Part shown: piece after piece, positions 50,414 through 58,329 of the stretch
How the letters are laid out: every line of letters starts with the position of its first letter
Position numbering within the stretch: the stretch's first letter is position 1
Origin: Sporosarcina sp. FSL K6-1508
GTDB lineage: Bacteria; Bacillota; Bacilli; Bacillales_A; Planococcaceae
DNA: 64,000 bases
Assembly: GCF_038007465.1 (NCBI RefSeq)
Contig: NZ_JBBOXF010000001.1
Location: forward strand, 4,103,001 to 4,167,000
Direction: 5' to 3'
The notes under the pieces: generated by a model
The model's database searches: none
Told to the model about the DNA's origin: nothing
The model's input: the letters and a program-made list of their open reading frames with translations, nothing else
Position numbers and translations under genes: made by a program

Positions 50414-51187
50414 TCATCTTCTATACATTCTCTCGAGCGCATTCGCTAAAGCGACTGCTGCATCTACAGGAAAGTGTTTTCCCGGTAATCCGAGGAGTAC
50501 TGTATAGTATTCAGATGAAAGCTGCTCCTTTAGGCAGCCCGGCGCTGATGCAAGATCAAAGATATGGAGTCCGGGACTTTCTGAAACGGAAAGCCATTTT
50601 GCGGGAATCGTATTGATAAGATTACCCTCTTTTATCCCCCAATCGTCGGTGAGCCGTTCGGTCTTATATCCATGGATAGATGCCTCACCGAGTTGAGCGT
50701 CGGATCTAGCAAGAACGGTCACTTTGGCCCCCAGAGATGCCAGTGCATGAGCTGTCGCCTTTCCGACTTTACCAAAACCAGCCACGTAGAAATGAGTTTC
50801 AAAAATGCTTCGTCTTGTATGTGAATAATAGTCATGGATGAAGCCCTCTGCAGTCAGCTTTGCATTTTGCCAGATGAATTGCTCTTCTTTCAGATAAGAA
50901 TTGACTAGCAGCCCGGCTTCTTTGAGGGGTTTCAGCCATTCTTCCGACGCAACGCCTGTATAAAGCTCTGTCCCTTTTTCTAGCAATGCAGGAGGGATCG
51001 AGCCTTTCATTTGTAATATCGGGAATACAATTTGCAGTGGTGAATAGTCCGTAATGCATTCACCAAGTTCCTCCGTATAATGATCGACCCCGGCATGGCG
51101 GGTGGTAAATCCTCTTTCAGCCATTATCTCACTGCAAGCTGCTAATCTGCTATCTGTGCCTATGAAAAGCCAGTTATCATCTATCAT
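50414..51187 (-). CDS. spoVFA: Dipicolinate synthase subunit A (short form)
   Basis: A 257-residue DpaA. The dinucleotide-binding domain is clear: FYVAGFGKVGKATAHALASL and TVLARSDAQLGEA, then HIFDLASAPGCLKE and LLGLPGKHFPVDAAVALANAL. The N-terminal half (IDDNWLFIGTDSRLAACSEI) is recognisable but diverged, and the protein is about 40 residues shorter than B. subtilis DpaA (297). ATG 51187 overlaps the ymxH end by 11 bases, so coupling is likely; no strong ribosome binding site is visible. Longer frames overlap ymxH entirely. Confidence 0.85.
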   Translation of the reverse strand: MIDDNWLFIGTDSRLAACSEIMAERGFTTRHAGVDHYTEELGECITDYSPLQIVFPILQMKGSIPPALLEKGTELYTGVASEEWLKPLKEAGLLVNSYLKEEQFIWQNAKLTAEGFIHDYYSHTRRSIFETHFYVAGFGKVGKATAHALASLGAKVTVLARSDAQLGEASIHGYKTERLTDDWGIKEGNLINTIPAKWLSVSESPGLHIFDLASAPGCLKEQLSSEYYTVLLGLPGKHFPVDAAVALANALERMYRR

Positions 51188-51452
51188 CGCTAGCCAACCC
51201 ATCCATGCTATGCGTTTTCCCAAATAGAATGCGATGTTCCCCAATTAGGACGATTTCATGCCAAGGTATGAATTCATCCGAACCTTCTTGACGGTTTTTG
51301 AATGAAAAACGACCGGACTTTTTCTTAATTTCAAATCCGATAATATCACCTGTTCTCCCGTTAAAAATAAGGTCGGTATCCGCTAGAAATCCATAGCGGA
51401 CCCCGTCCTCAACTTGAATAAGCTCTTTCTGAGCAAGTTCTGAAAGTAGCAT
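51177..51452 (-). CDS. ymxH: YlmC/YmxH family PRC-barrel protein
   Basis: A 91-residue sporulation-associated PRC-barrel protein. It opens LLSELAQKELIQVEDGVRYG and contains GRTGDIIGFEIKKKSGRF and FIPWHEIVLIGEHRILF, all family positions. ATG 51452 is chosen because AAGGGG is then seven bases away; upstream in-frame ATGs lie too close to that site. It sits between the M16 protease gene and dpaA, exactly as in B. subtilis. The role is unknown. Confidence 0.9.
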   Translation of the reverse strand: MLLSELAQKELIQVEDGVRYGFLADTDLIFNGRTGDIIGFEIKKKSGRFSFKNRQEGSDEFIPWHEIVLIGEHRILFGKTHSMDGLASDDR

Positions 51453-51519
51453 CGTCATTCCCCTTTCCTTCGTCTCCATTCATCATATGAAACGAACACA
51501 GGAAAACTGACTGACACCA

Positions 51520-52770
51520 TCAATCAATTTTGAATTCTTTTAGAATCTCCTTTGGCGCAACAATTGAAATTGCCCGTTGCCCCGTAAAGATATCGTTTGC
51601 CATTCTATATACCTGACTTAACTCGACATTGTCAATGAGAGCTACGACTTCATCAACTGTTTTATGCTCCTCTAATATGAGCTCGTTTTTACCATTGCGG
51701 TGCATCCGCGACTCAGAACTTTCAAGCCCTAGCAAAAATCCGCCTTTTAACTGTTCTTTTGCATTGTACAATTCGTTTTCCGTTATCCCATCGGTCAAAA
51801 TGGAATGAATGACTTCATCAATCGTATCAGACAATTCCTTTAAGTTCTCAGGCGAAGTTCCACCGTAGATCATAAAGGTACCTGTCGTTTTGTACGCTGA
51901 GTAATAAGAATAGACCGAATAAGCAAGACCGCGTTCTTCACGGACTTCCTGGAATAAACGTGATGACATCGAGCCGCCTATTATACTATCCAACACCACT
52001 AAATCGTGGATTCGATTATCTTTTACAGGAAGTCCTGAAAAACCAAGACAGATATGCGCTTGTTCAATATCTTTTTCTTTTAAAGTCATGCCTCCGTGGA
52101 ATTCAGGTAACGCTAAAGTGGATGATTGGGCAGCCAGCTCACCCCTTTTGAACGAACCGAATTGAACTTCGATTAGCTGTATTAATCGGTCATCATAGTT
52201 ACCTGCAACTGAAATAACAATTCGTTCAGGCGTATACTTCCGCTCCATGAATTCATCTATCATTTTACGATTGAATGTATTTATTGTCTTTTCATCGCCA
52301 AGAACGGGTTTACCTATCGGCTGTTCCGGATACATGACCGCCCATAATCTTTCATCCACATCGTCATCCGGTGCATCTTCAACTGCTGCTATCTCATCGA
52401 GGACAATCGATTTCTCTTTTGCTATTTCAGCTTCTTCAAATGTTGAATTGAAAAACATATCAGCCATAATCGACAGGGCGCGGGGTGCTTGATGCCCGAG
52501 TACGGTCGTGTAATAACAAGTCATTTCTTTGGAAGTGAATGCATTGACGTCTCCACCGATGCGATCAAATTCCTCAGCAATTGTGCGGGCACTTCTTTTC
52601 GCAGTCCCTTTAAAGAGCATATGTTCAATAAAATGAGCGATTCCCGCCTCAGATTCTTTTTCGTCTCCTGAACCCGCTCCGACCCATACGCCCAGCGCCA
52701 CTGAACGAACGTGCGGCATTTTTTCATGGACGATTCTGACGCCATTTTGGCATACATGTGTTTTTATCAT
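51520..52770 (-). CDS. mlpA: M16 zinc metallopeptidase (MlpA/YmxG)
   Basis: A 416-residue processing-peptidase-like enzyme with the inverted zinc motif HFIEH (H46, E49, H50) and the distal Glu in EKSIVLDEIAAVEDAPDD. CLGFSGLPVKDNRIHDL and GGSMSSRLFQEVREERGLAYS are strongly conserved. B. subtilis MlpA influences aprE expression. ATG 52770 is chosen because GGGGG lies upstream and the N terminus (MIKTHVCQNGVRIV) matches the family. The polysaccharide deacetylase gene ylxY that separates it from pnp in B. subtilis is absent. Confidence 0.94.
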   Translation of the reverse strand: MIKTHVCQNGVRIVHEKMPHVRSVALGVWVGAGSGDEKESEAGIAHFIEHMLFKGTAKRSARTIAEEFDRIGGDVNAFTSKEMTCYYTTVLGHQAPRALSIMADMFFNSTFEEAEIAKEKSIVLDEIAAVEDAPDDDVDERLWAVMYPEQPIGKPVLGDEKTINTFNRKMIDEFMERKYTPERIVISVAGNYDDRLIQLIEVQFGSFKRGELAAQSSTLALPEFHGGMTLKEKDIEQAHICLGFSGLPVKDNRIHDLVVLDSIIGGSMSSRLFQEVREERGLAYSVYSYYSAYKTTGTFMIYGGTSPENLKELSDTIDEVIHSILTDGITENELYNAKEQLKGGFLLGLESSESRMHRNGKNELILEEHKTVDEVVALIDNVELSQVYRMANDIFTGQRAISIVAPKEILKEFKID

Positions 52771-52827
52771 TCCCCGAATCCCCCTTGTGAACTCTATTCT
52801 ATTTGACTTCATTATATTTGATGGCTG

Positions 52828-52907
52828 AAGAAAAGCGCAAGCGGCCCGGACTAAAGAACGCAGATCAAGTTCACCACATCCTATAGACCCGTGACAAACA
52901 CAGGCGA
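52828..52907 (+). repeat. Decayed palindromic repeat
   Basis: Begins GAAAAGCGCAAGCGG like family A and continues with AGATCAAGTTCACCACATCC like family B, then loses similarity. A degenerate copy between mlpA and pnp. Confidence 0.5.
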
Positions 52908-52942
52908 TTTTCTCTCATATTCGAAAGTACGGGCATAAAGAA

Positions 52943-52977
52943 AAAGCCTTCATCTTCACTTAATGAAGAGAGGCTTT
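52943..52977 (-). terminator. Terminator of pnp
   Basis: AAAGCCTTCATCTTCAC (52943-52959) and the matching arm ending GAGGCTTT (52970-52977) form a stem with mismatches. TTTTTC follows on the minus strand. It lies about 25 bp past the pnp stop. Confidence 0.8.
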
Positions 52978-53000
52978 CCATCCTATTCCTGTGTTTGGAA

Positions 53001-55118
53001 TCAGTTTTTTTCTTTTTCAGCTGCTTCTTTTTCTTCAAGAATGACAACTTTCCTAGACAAGTTAACTCGTCCTTGGTTATCAATTTCTATAACTTTAACG
53101 AACATTTCATCGTTCATTTTCAAAACGTCTTCAACCGCTTTTGTCCGTTCTTCTGCAATTTCAGAAATATGAAGAAGTCCGTCTTTTCCTGGGAAGAGTT
53201 CAAGGAATGCACCGAATTTTTCAATTCGTTTCACTTTTGCCATGTAATATTCGCCAACTTTTGCTTCGCGAACGATATTCTCAATCATCGCTTTCGCTTT
53301 GGCATTCATTTCATTATCTGGTGAAGAGATATAAATCGTTCCGTCTTGTTCCGTATCGATTTTAACATTCGTCTCTTCGATGATTTTGTTGATTACTTTT
53401 CCACCTGGTCCAATTACGTCACGAATCTTGTCTGGATTGATTTTGATGACGATAATTTTCGGTGCATATTGTGAAAGTTCTTCACGCGGGCCTGAGATTG
53501 CTGTGATCATATGATTTAAAATTTTCAAGCGCCCAATTTTTGCTTGAGACAATGCCTCTTCCAAAATTTCGCGGGAAAGACCTTCGATTTTAATATCCAT
53601 TTGAAGCGCAGTAATTCCTTTTTCAGTTCCTGCAACTTTGAAGTCCATATCGCCAAGATGATCTTCCATCCCTTGGATATCGGAAAGGACAGAATAGTTG
53701 TCCCCTTTTTTCACAAGTCCCATTGCGATACCCGCAACCGGCGCTTTAAGTGGAACACCTGCATCTAGCATAGCCATTGTAGAAGCACAGATTGATGCTT
53801 GGGAAGAAGAACCGTTCGATTCAAGCACTTCTGCTACGAGACGGATTGTATACGGGAAATCAGTGTCATTCGGGATAACCGCTGAAAGTGCGCGTTCGCC
53901 AAGTGCACCGTGACCAATTTCACGACGGCCCGGTCCACGGATTGGACCCGTTTCACCGACACTGAAGTTCGGGAAGTTATAATGGTGCATGAAACGTTTT
54001 GTTTCTTCAAGGCCAAGACCATCAATGATTTGTACTTCACCAAGGGCTCCAAGGGTACACACACTAAGCGCTTGCGTTTGTCCACGTGTAAAGAGACCCG
54101 AACCGTGCGTACGTGGCAAGATGCCCACTTCTGATGCAAGCGGACGAATTTCGTCAAGACCACGACCATCAGGACGAACTTTTTCATCCGTAATAAGACG
54201 ACGGACTTCTTCTTTAACAATATGATCCAAAACGCCTTTTACTTGTTTCATCGTAGCATCGTCCGCTTCGTTTGCTTTGTAGCGTTCGATTACTTCGTTT
54301 TTCACTGCATTGATAGCATCTTCACGTGCATGCTTCTCAACTGTCTGGATCGCATTGATTAAATCGGTTTCGCAGCTATTTTTGATATCAGACATGATTG
54401 TTTCGTCCAATGTGAATAGTGCAACTTCCGTTTTCACTTTGCCGACCTCAGCTATAATTTTTTCTTGGAATTCGATTAGTTTAATGATTTCTCCGTGTCC
54501 GAACATAATTGCTTCAAGAATGATATCTTCCGCAACTTCTTGTGCGCCTGCTTCAACCATGTTGATTGCATCTTTCGTACCAGCGACAACAAGGTCAAGC
54601 TCACTCTTCTCCAATTGTGCCGGTGTTGGGTTAACGATGAATTTCCCGTCGATTAACCCAATTTGAATACCGGCAATCGGTCCTTCGAAAGGAATGTCAG
54701 AAATCGACAATGCAAGGGAAGAACCGAGCATTGCTGCCATTTCAGATGGACAATCTTGATCGACTGACATAACAAGTGAGATAACTTGTACATCGTTGCG
54801 GAACCCTTCTGCAAATAAAGGGCGAATCGGACGGTCGATTAGTCGGCTCGTCAAGACCGCTTTTTCTGACGGACGTCCTTCACGTTTAATGAAGCCGCCC
54901 GGAATCTTACCAACAGCATACATGCGCTCTTCATAGTTCACTGTAAGCGGGAAGAAATCCAGCCCCCGTGAATTTTTTGAAGATGTTGCAGTTGAAAGCA
55001 CTGTCGTTTCTCCGTAGCGTACGAGTACTGCTCCGTTCGCTTGTTTAGCAAGTTGACCCGTTTCAATTGTTAACGGTCGTCCCGCCCAATCAAGTGTAAA
55101 AACTTTTTTCTCTGTCAT
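53001..55118 (-). CDS. pnp: Polyribonucleotide nucleotidyltransferase (PNPase)
   Basis: A 705-residue phosphorolytic 3'-5' exoribonuclease, the same length as in B. subtilis. It has two RNase PH domains (FFPLTVNYEERMYAVGKIPG in the first; RTHGSGLFTRGQTQALSVCT in the second), then a KH domain (IRDVIGPGGKVINKIIEET) and an S1 domain (RIEKFGAFLELFPGKDGLLH). ATG 55118 is chosen because GAGAGGGGTT lies upstream, and a frame start at 55136 runs through that site. It follows rpsO, the general bacterial order, after a terminator. Confidence 0.98.
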   Translation of the reverse strand: MTEKKVFTLDWAGRPLTIETGQLAKQANGAVLVRYGETTVLSTATSSKNSRGLDFFPLTVNYEERMYAVGKIPGGFIKREGRPSEKAVLTSRLIDRPIRPLFAEGFRNDVQVISLVMSVDQDCPSEMAAMLGSSLALSISDIPFEGPIAGIQIGLIDGKFIVNPTPAQLEKSELDLVVAGTKDAINMVEAGAQEVAEDIILEAIMFGHGEIIKLIEFQEKIIAEVGKVKTEVALFTLDETIMSDIKNSCETDLINAIQTVEKHAREDAINAVKNEVIERYKANEADDATMKQVKGVLDHIVKEEVRRLITDEKVRPDGRGLDEIRPLASEVGILPRTHGSGLFTRGQTQALSVCTLGALGEVQIIDGLGLEETKRFMHHYNFPNFSVGETGPIRGPGRREIGHGALGERALSAVIPNDTDFPYTIRLVAEVLESNGSSSQASICASTMAMLDAGVPLKAPVAGIAMGLVKKGDNYSVLSDIQGMEDHLGDMDFKVAGTEKGITALQMDIKIEGLSREILEEALSQAKIGRLKILNHMITAISGPREELSQYAPKIIVIKINPDKIRDVIGPGGKVINKIIEETNVKIDTEQDGTIYISSPDNEMNAKAKAMIENIVREAKVGEYYMAKVKRIEKFGAFLELFPGKDGLLHISEIAEERTKAVEDVLKMNDEMFVKVIEIDNQGRVNLSRKVVILEEKEAAEKEKN

Positions 55119-55271
55119 AATTGAACCCCTCTCCATATTCCAGCCTGGACTGTATACATGTATGTATTAGTAGTAGTGTATCAAAAAAGGCACTCTTATG
55201 CGAATAGTAAAGCGAAAGGTGTCTGTCGGGGCTATATGCTGTAGTAACGCCTTGATATTTCATTAAACAAA

Positions 55272-55296
55272 GAAAAAAGCGGGCAAGGCCCGCTTT
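55272..55296 (-). terminator. Intrinsic terminator of rpsO
   Basis: AAAGCGGGC (55276-55284) and GCCCGCTTT (55288-55296) form a GC-rich stem. T6 follows on the minus strand. Confidence 0.92.
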
Positions 55297-55310
55297 CGAT
55301 AGAAATCTTA

Positions 55311-55580
55311 TTAACGGCGAAGGCCGAGTTTAGCAATAAGATCACGGTAACGCTGAACTTCATTGTCTCGTAGGTATCTCAAAAGTCTTTTACGAGTTCC
55401 GATCATTTTGTAAAGACCACGACGTGAGTGGTTGTCTTTCTTATGAAGACGGAAATGTTCTGTCAGGTTATTGATCTCTTCTGTTAGGACAGCGATTTGT
55501 ACATCTGCTGATCCAGTATCAGTTTCATGAATTTTGTATTCATTGATCAATTCATTTTTACGTTCTTGTGTGATAGCCAT
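55311..55580 (-). CDS. rpsO: 30S ribosomal protein S15
   Basis: An 89-residue S15, standard length. It starts MAITQERKNELINEYKIHE and has TGSADVQIAVLTEEINNLTEH, HKKDNHSRRGLYKMI and RKRLLRYLRDNEVQRYRDLI, each in part, which bind 16S rRNA. GGAGGTG precedes ATG 55580; the longer frame to 55670 lies in the leader. The gene has its own promoter with a leader of about 90 bases, where S15 autoregulation is common in other bacteria, although no proven site can be named here. Confidence 0.98.
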   Translation of the reverse strand: MAITQERKNELINEYKIHETDTGSADVQIAVLTEEINNLTEHFRLHKKDNHSRRGLYKMIGTRKRLLRYLRDNEVQRYRDLIAKLGLRR

Positions 55581-55676
55581 CTTCTTCACCTCCAATAGTA
55601 AGATATCCCCGGTTCCCGAGCAAGCGTTGGTGATTCGCGATGCCAAGGAATGGTTTGTGCGTATTGGCACGTATTT

Positions 55677-55705
55677 ATAGTACCATGCCTATTTTTGAAA
55701 TGCAA
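55677..55705 (-). promoter_or_regulatory. Sigma-A promoter of rpsO
   Basis: On the minus strand TTGCAT (55700-55705), 17 bases and TACTAT (55677-55682) start a leader of about 90 bases before rpsO. The leader can form GCCAA/TTGGC. Confidence 0.6.
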
Positions 55706-55708
55706 CAA

Positions 55709-56656
55709 TCATCGATGGGCTTCCAAAATCTTAACTGCGCTATTTTTGTCTTTTGCTATCTGTTTAATAAGCAGATCAATGGATCCGAATTTTTGCTCAT
55801 CACGGATATGTCCAATCCAGTCTACAAATGCTTCTTTACCATAGAGATCTCCATCAAAATTGAGTACATGCACCTCTACGACGGCCTGTCTATCACTTGG
55901 GTCATGGAATGTCGGTTTTACGCCGACATTGCATACGCCTTGATACGTTTTTCCCTCCACAGTGAAATGCACTGCATAGACACCATTCGCGGGGAGCACT
56001 GTATTTTTCTCAGGCATCACGTTCGCAGTCGGGAAGCCGAGCAGCCTTCCCCTTTTTTCCCCGTCGACGACTATGCCGACAGTTCGATAAGGTCTGTCAA
56101 GAAGCAATGCTGTTTCTTCAACATTGCCTTCAGCAAGAAGCTTACGAATCCGGGTAGATGAAATCTTCTCCTCGTTATCCGTCACTTTTTTTATGACAGT
56201 TGTACCGAATGCTCCGCCTGACAACTCAGCCATCTGTTCCATAGTACCAGCGCCCTTTGAACCAAATGTATAATCAAATCCCGCGGTCACATGTTTAACA
56301 TGCAGTCCCTTCAAAAAAACATCTATGAATTGGTTAGGCGAAAGCGAAGCAAGCGCCCAATCGAATGCCACAATGAACAAAGCATCAATGCCCATAGAAC
56401 GAAGCAGCCGCGCCTTTTCTGCATACTGCGTAATGTAGCCTACTTTATTTTCTCCGTCACCAAATAGATGGGAAGGGTGCGGATCGAATGTCATAACAGC
56501 TGAACGGATACCAAGCTCTTCAGCTTTCCTTTTTGCTTCGTTGATAACTGTCTGATGTCCTTTATGCAAGCCATCAAAGAAGCCGAGTGCAAGGGAAAAA
56601 TGCTCTTCACTTTCAATCGAAACTTTCCCGGGATAATGCAATTTGTAGATGTCCAT
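55709..56656 (-). CDS. ribF: Bifunctional riboflavin kinase / FAD synthetase
   Basis: A 315-residue enzyme making FMN and FAD from riboflavin. The N-terminal adenylyltransferase domain has LGFFDGLHKGHQTVI, TFDPHPSHLFG, AFDWALASLSPNQFID and the ISSTRIR motif. The C-terminal kinase domain has GRLLGFPTANV and GVYAVHF. GGGAG precedes the ATG. It starts 13 bases after truB and is probably co-transcribed with it. It is called ribC in B. subtilis. Confidence 0.96.
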   Translation of the reverse strand: MDIYKLHYPGKVSIESEEHFSLALGFFDGLHKGHQTVINEAKRKAEELGIRSAVMTFDPHPSHLFGDGENKVGYITQYAEKARLLRSMGIDALFIVAFDWALASLSPNQFIDVFLKGLHVKHVTAGFDYTFGSKGAGTMEQMAELSGGAFGTTVIKKVTDNEEKISSTRIRKLLAEGNVEETALLLDRPYRTVGIVVDGEKRGRLLGFPTANVMPEKNTVLPANGVYAVHFTVEGKTYQGVCNVGVKPTFHDPSDRQAVVEVHVLNFDGDLYGKEAFVDWIGHIRDEQKFGSIDLLIKQIAKDKNSAVKILEAHR

Positions 56657-56669
56657 TGTAATCGCTCCC

Positions 56670-57581
56670 TTACCTGTTCAACGGAAACATCTTTTCAGGC
56701 TTCATGAGACCAAGCTTGGTAGGATGCTTCCTGTACACTGCAATTGCCTTGCCTTCATTCATAAATACGATTGCCTCTTCACTTTCAAGCAAAGGATGTT
56801 CAGGTAACACTTGCCCGTTCACCACTTTTTCAAGGAGCTCTTCACTAACTTCAACAGTGGCGAAATCAGTGAGCGCATCTTCAAGAGGACGAAGTAATGT
56901 TGTAATTCTTCCTGCGTCCTGAAGCGTTCTCACTTCGTCCAACGTCCGGCAGTCGTTCTGTACATATGTACCTGACGATGTGCGGACAAGAGCCGCCATA
57001 TGCGCCGGGTAGCCGAGCAGTTCCCCAATCTGGACAGCAAGCGTCCGAATATACGTGCCTTTCCCGCAAGCAACCCTGATTCGAAATGAGATTGTTTCAC
57101 CTTCATACCATTGTACAGGATCCAGTAATTCAATTTCATGAATGAGTACTGTTCGTTCAGGTCTTTCAACTTCAATCCCTTTTCGTGCATATTCATATAA
57201 TTTACGACCATTCACTTTTACCGCAGAATACATAGGTGGGATTTGAACAATTTCACCTTTCAACTTAGCGAGCGCTGTTTCAATTTCCGTTCGGGTAATA
57301 TGTTTTAGTGTCAAATCCGAAGCGATTACCGCTCCATCCGCATCTTCCGTTTCAGTTGCAGTCCCAATGGTGACAACCGCAATATATTCCTTGCCGGAAT
57401 CCGTTATATATTCAGCTACTTTCGTTGCCTGCCCTATGCAAATCGGCAATACGCCTTCCACGCTTGGGTCAAGGGTACCAGTATGTCCCACTTTTTTAGT
57501 GCCAAGGATTTTACGCAATTTGAATACACAATCATGCGATGTCATTCCTTTTTCTTTCCATAGAGGAAGTATTCCATTCAT
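56670..57581 (-). CDS. truB: tRNA pseudouridine(55) synthase
   Basis: A 303-residue TruB making pseudouridine 55 in the T arm of tRNAs. The catalytic D38 lies in GHTGTLDPSVEGVLP. Other family parts are MTSHDCVFKLRKILGTKKVG, IPPMYSAVKVNGRKLYEYAR and CGKGTYIRTLAVQIGE, and a C-terminal PUA-like part follows. ATG 57581 is chosen over in-frame GTG codons at 57593 because it gives the family N terminus and has GAGGGGTGG upstream. A terminator hairpin lies shortly upstream, between rbfA and this gene. Confidence 0.97.
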   Translation of the reverse strand: MNGILPLWKEKGMTSHDCVFKLRKILGTKKVGHTGTLDPSVEGVLPICIGQATKVAEYITDSGKEYIAVVTIGTATETEDADGAVIASDLTLKHITRTEIETALAKLKGEIVQIPPMYSAVKVNGRKLYEYARKGIEVERPERTVLIHEIELLDPVQWYEGETISFRIRVACGKGTYIRTLAVQIGELLGYPAHMAALVRTSSGTYVQNDCRTLDEVRTLQDAGRITTLLRPLEDALTDFATVEVSEELLEKVVNGQVLPEHPLLESEEAIVFMNEGKAIAVYRKHPTKLGLMKPEKMFPLNR

Positions 57582-57616
57582 GCATGCCACCACCCCTCAA
57601 AGTATCAATTATATGT

Positions 57617-57662
57617 AAAAAGAGGAAGCCGGAAAGTCCTTGTGGACACCGACTTCCTCCTC
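57617..57662 (-). terminator. Intrinsic terminator between rbfA and truB
   Basis: AGAGGAAGCCGG (57621-57632) pairs with an imperfect arm ending CTTCCTCCTCT (57652-57662). TTTTTAC follows on the minus strand. A TATAAT follows at once (57608-57615 region, minus strand). Confidence 0.75.
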
Positions 57663-57665
57663 TCA

Positions 57666-58028
57666 TCATTGTTCAATTTCTTTTTCGTCTTCGCTTTTCA
57701 CCTGTTTAAGCAGTGATTCAATCCGTGTTCCATATGCAACGGAACTATCAAATTCAAATTTGATTTCAGGTGTTACTCGAAGTCTGATCCGCTGGCCAAT
57801 TTCAGTGCGAATGAATCCCTTCGCCTTATTAAGCCCTTTCAGCGTATCTTCTTTTTCCGAATCGCTTCCAAGAACAGAAATAAAAATCGTCGCTTGTTGA
57901 AGATCCCCAGTAACGTCAACATCAGTTACTGTAACGAAACCAATTCTTGGATCTTTCACTTTTTGGCCGATAATTGCGCCAAGCTCTTTTTTCATTTGTT
58001 CTGCAACACGATTAGCACGCATTGTCAT
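57666..58028 (-). CDS. rbfA: Ribosome-binding factor A
   Basis: A 120-residue KH-type factor for 30S maturation. It opens MRANRVAEQMKKELGAII and has VKDPRIGFVTVTDVDVTGDL, the conserved core, and an acidic tail (SEDEKEIEQ). GGGGTG precedes the ATG by seven bases. It follows ylxP by 22 bases and lies at the end of the nusA-infB series, before a terminator. Confidence 0.97.
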   Translation of the reverse strand: MTMRANRVAEQMKKELGAIIGQKVKDPRIGFVTVTDVDVTGDLQQATIFISVLGSDSEKEDTLKGLNKAKGFIRTEIGQRIRLRVTPEIKFEFDSSVAYGTRIESLLKQVKSEDEKEIEQ

Positions 58029-58050
58029 GGATGGTCACCCCAATCCCGTT

Positions 58051-58329
58051 TTAATAATAGTCGAGCGTCAAGTTGGACAATTCCCATTCCGGATTTGACT
58101 CCAGGAATCGGATCGCCCGCCTAACCTCACGCTCAGCTGCATCTTTTGATGAGGCGACAGCAACAAGAGCGATTGTTGTCCGTTGCCAAAGATCTTGATG
58201 ATCAAGTTCTGAAATGGAGACGTTATAAGCATTTTTCACTCTGTCAGTCATCCGTTTTAAAACAGACCGCTTCTCTTTCAAAGAAGCCGCCTCCGGAATG
58301 AAAAATGAACATTCCGCGTAGACGATCAT
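58051..58329 (-). CDS. ylxP: YlxP family protein (DUF503)
   Basis: A 92-residue DUF503 protein beginning IVYAECSFFIPEAASLKEKR, with KRMTDRVKNAYNVSISELD and QRTTIALVAVASS. Recent work links YlxP to ribosome maturation, but its exact role is not settled. Its ATG overlaps the infB stop by four bases and it precedes rbfA, the conserved nusA-operon order. Confidence 0.94.
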   Translation of the reverse strand: MIVYAECSFFIPEAASLKEKRSVLKRMTDRVKNAYNVSISELDHQDLWQRTTIALVAVASSKDAAEREVRRAIRFLESNPEWELSNLTLDYY

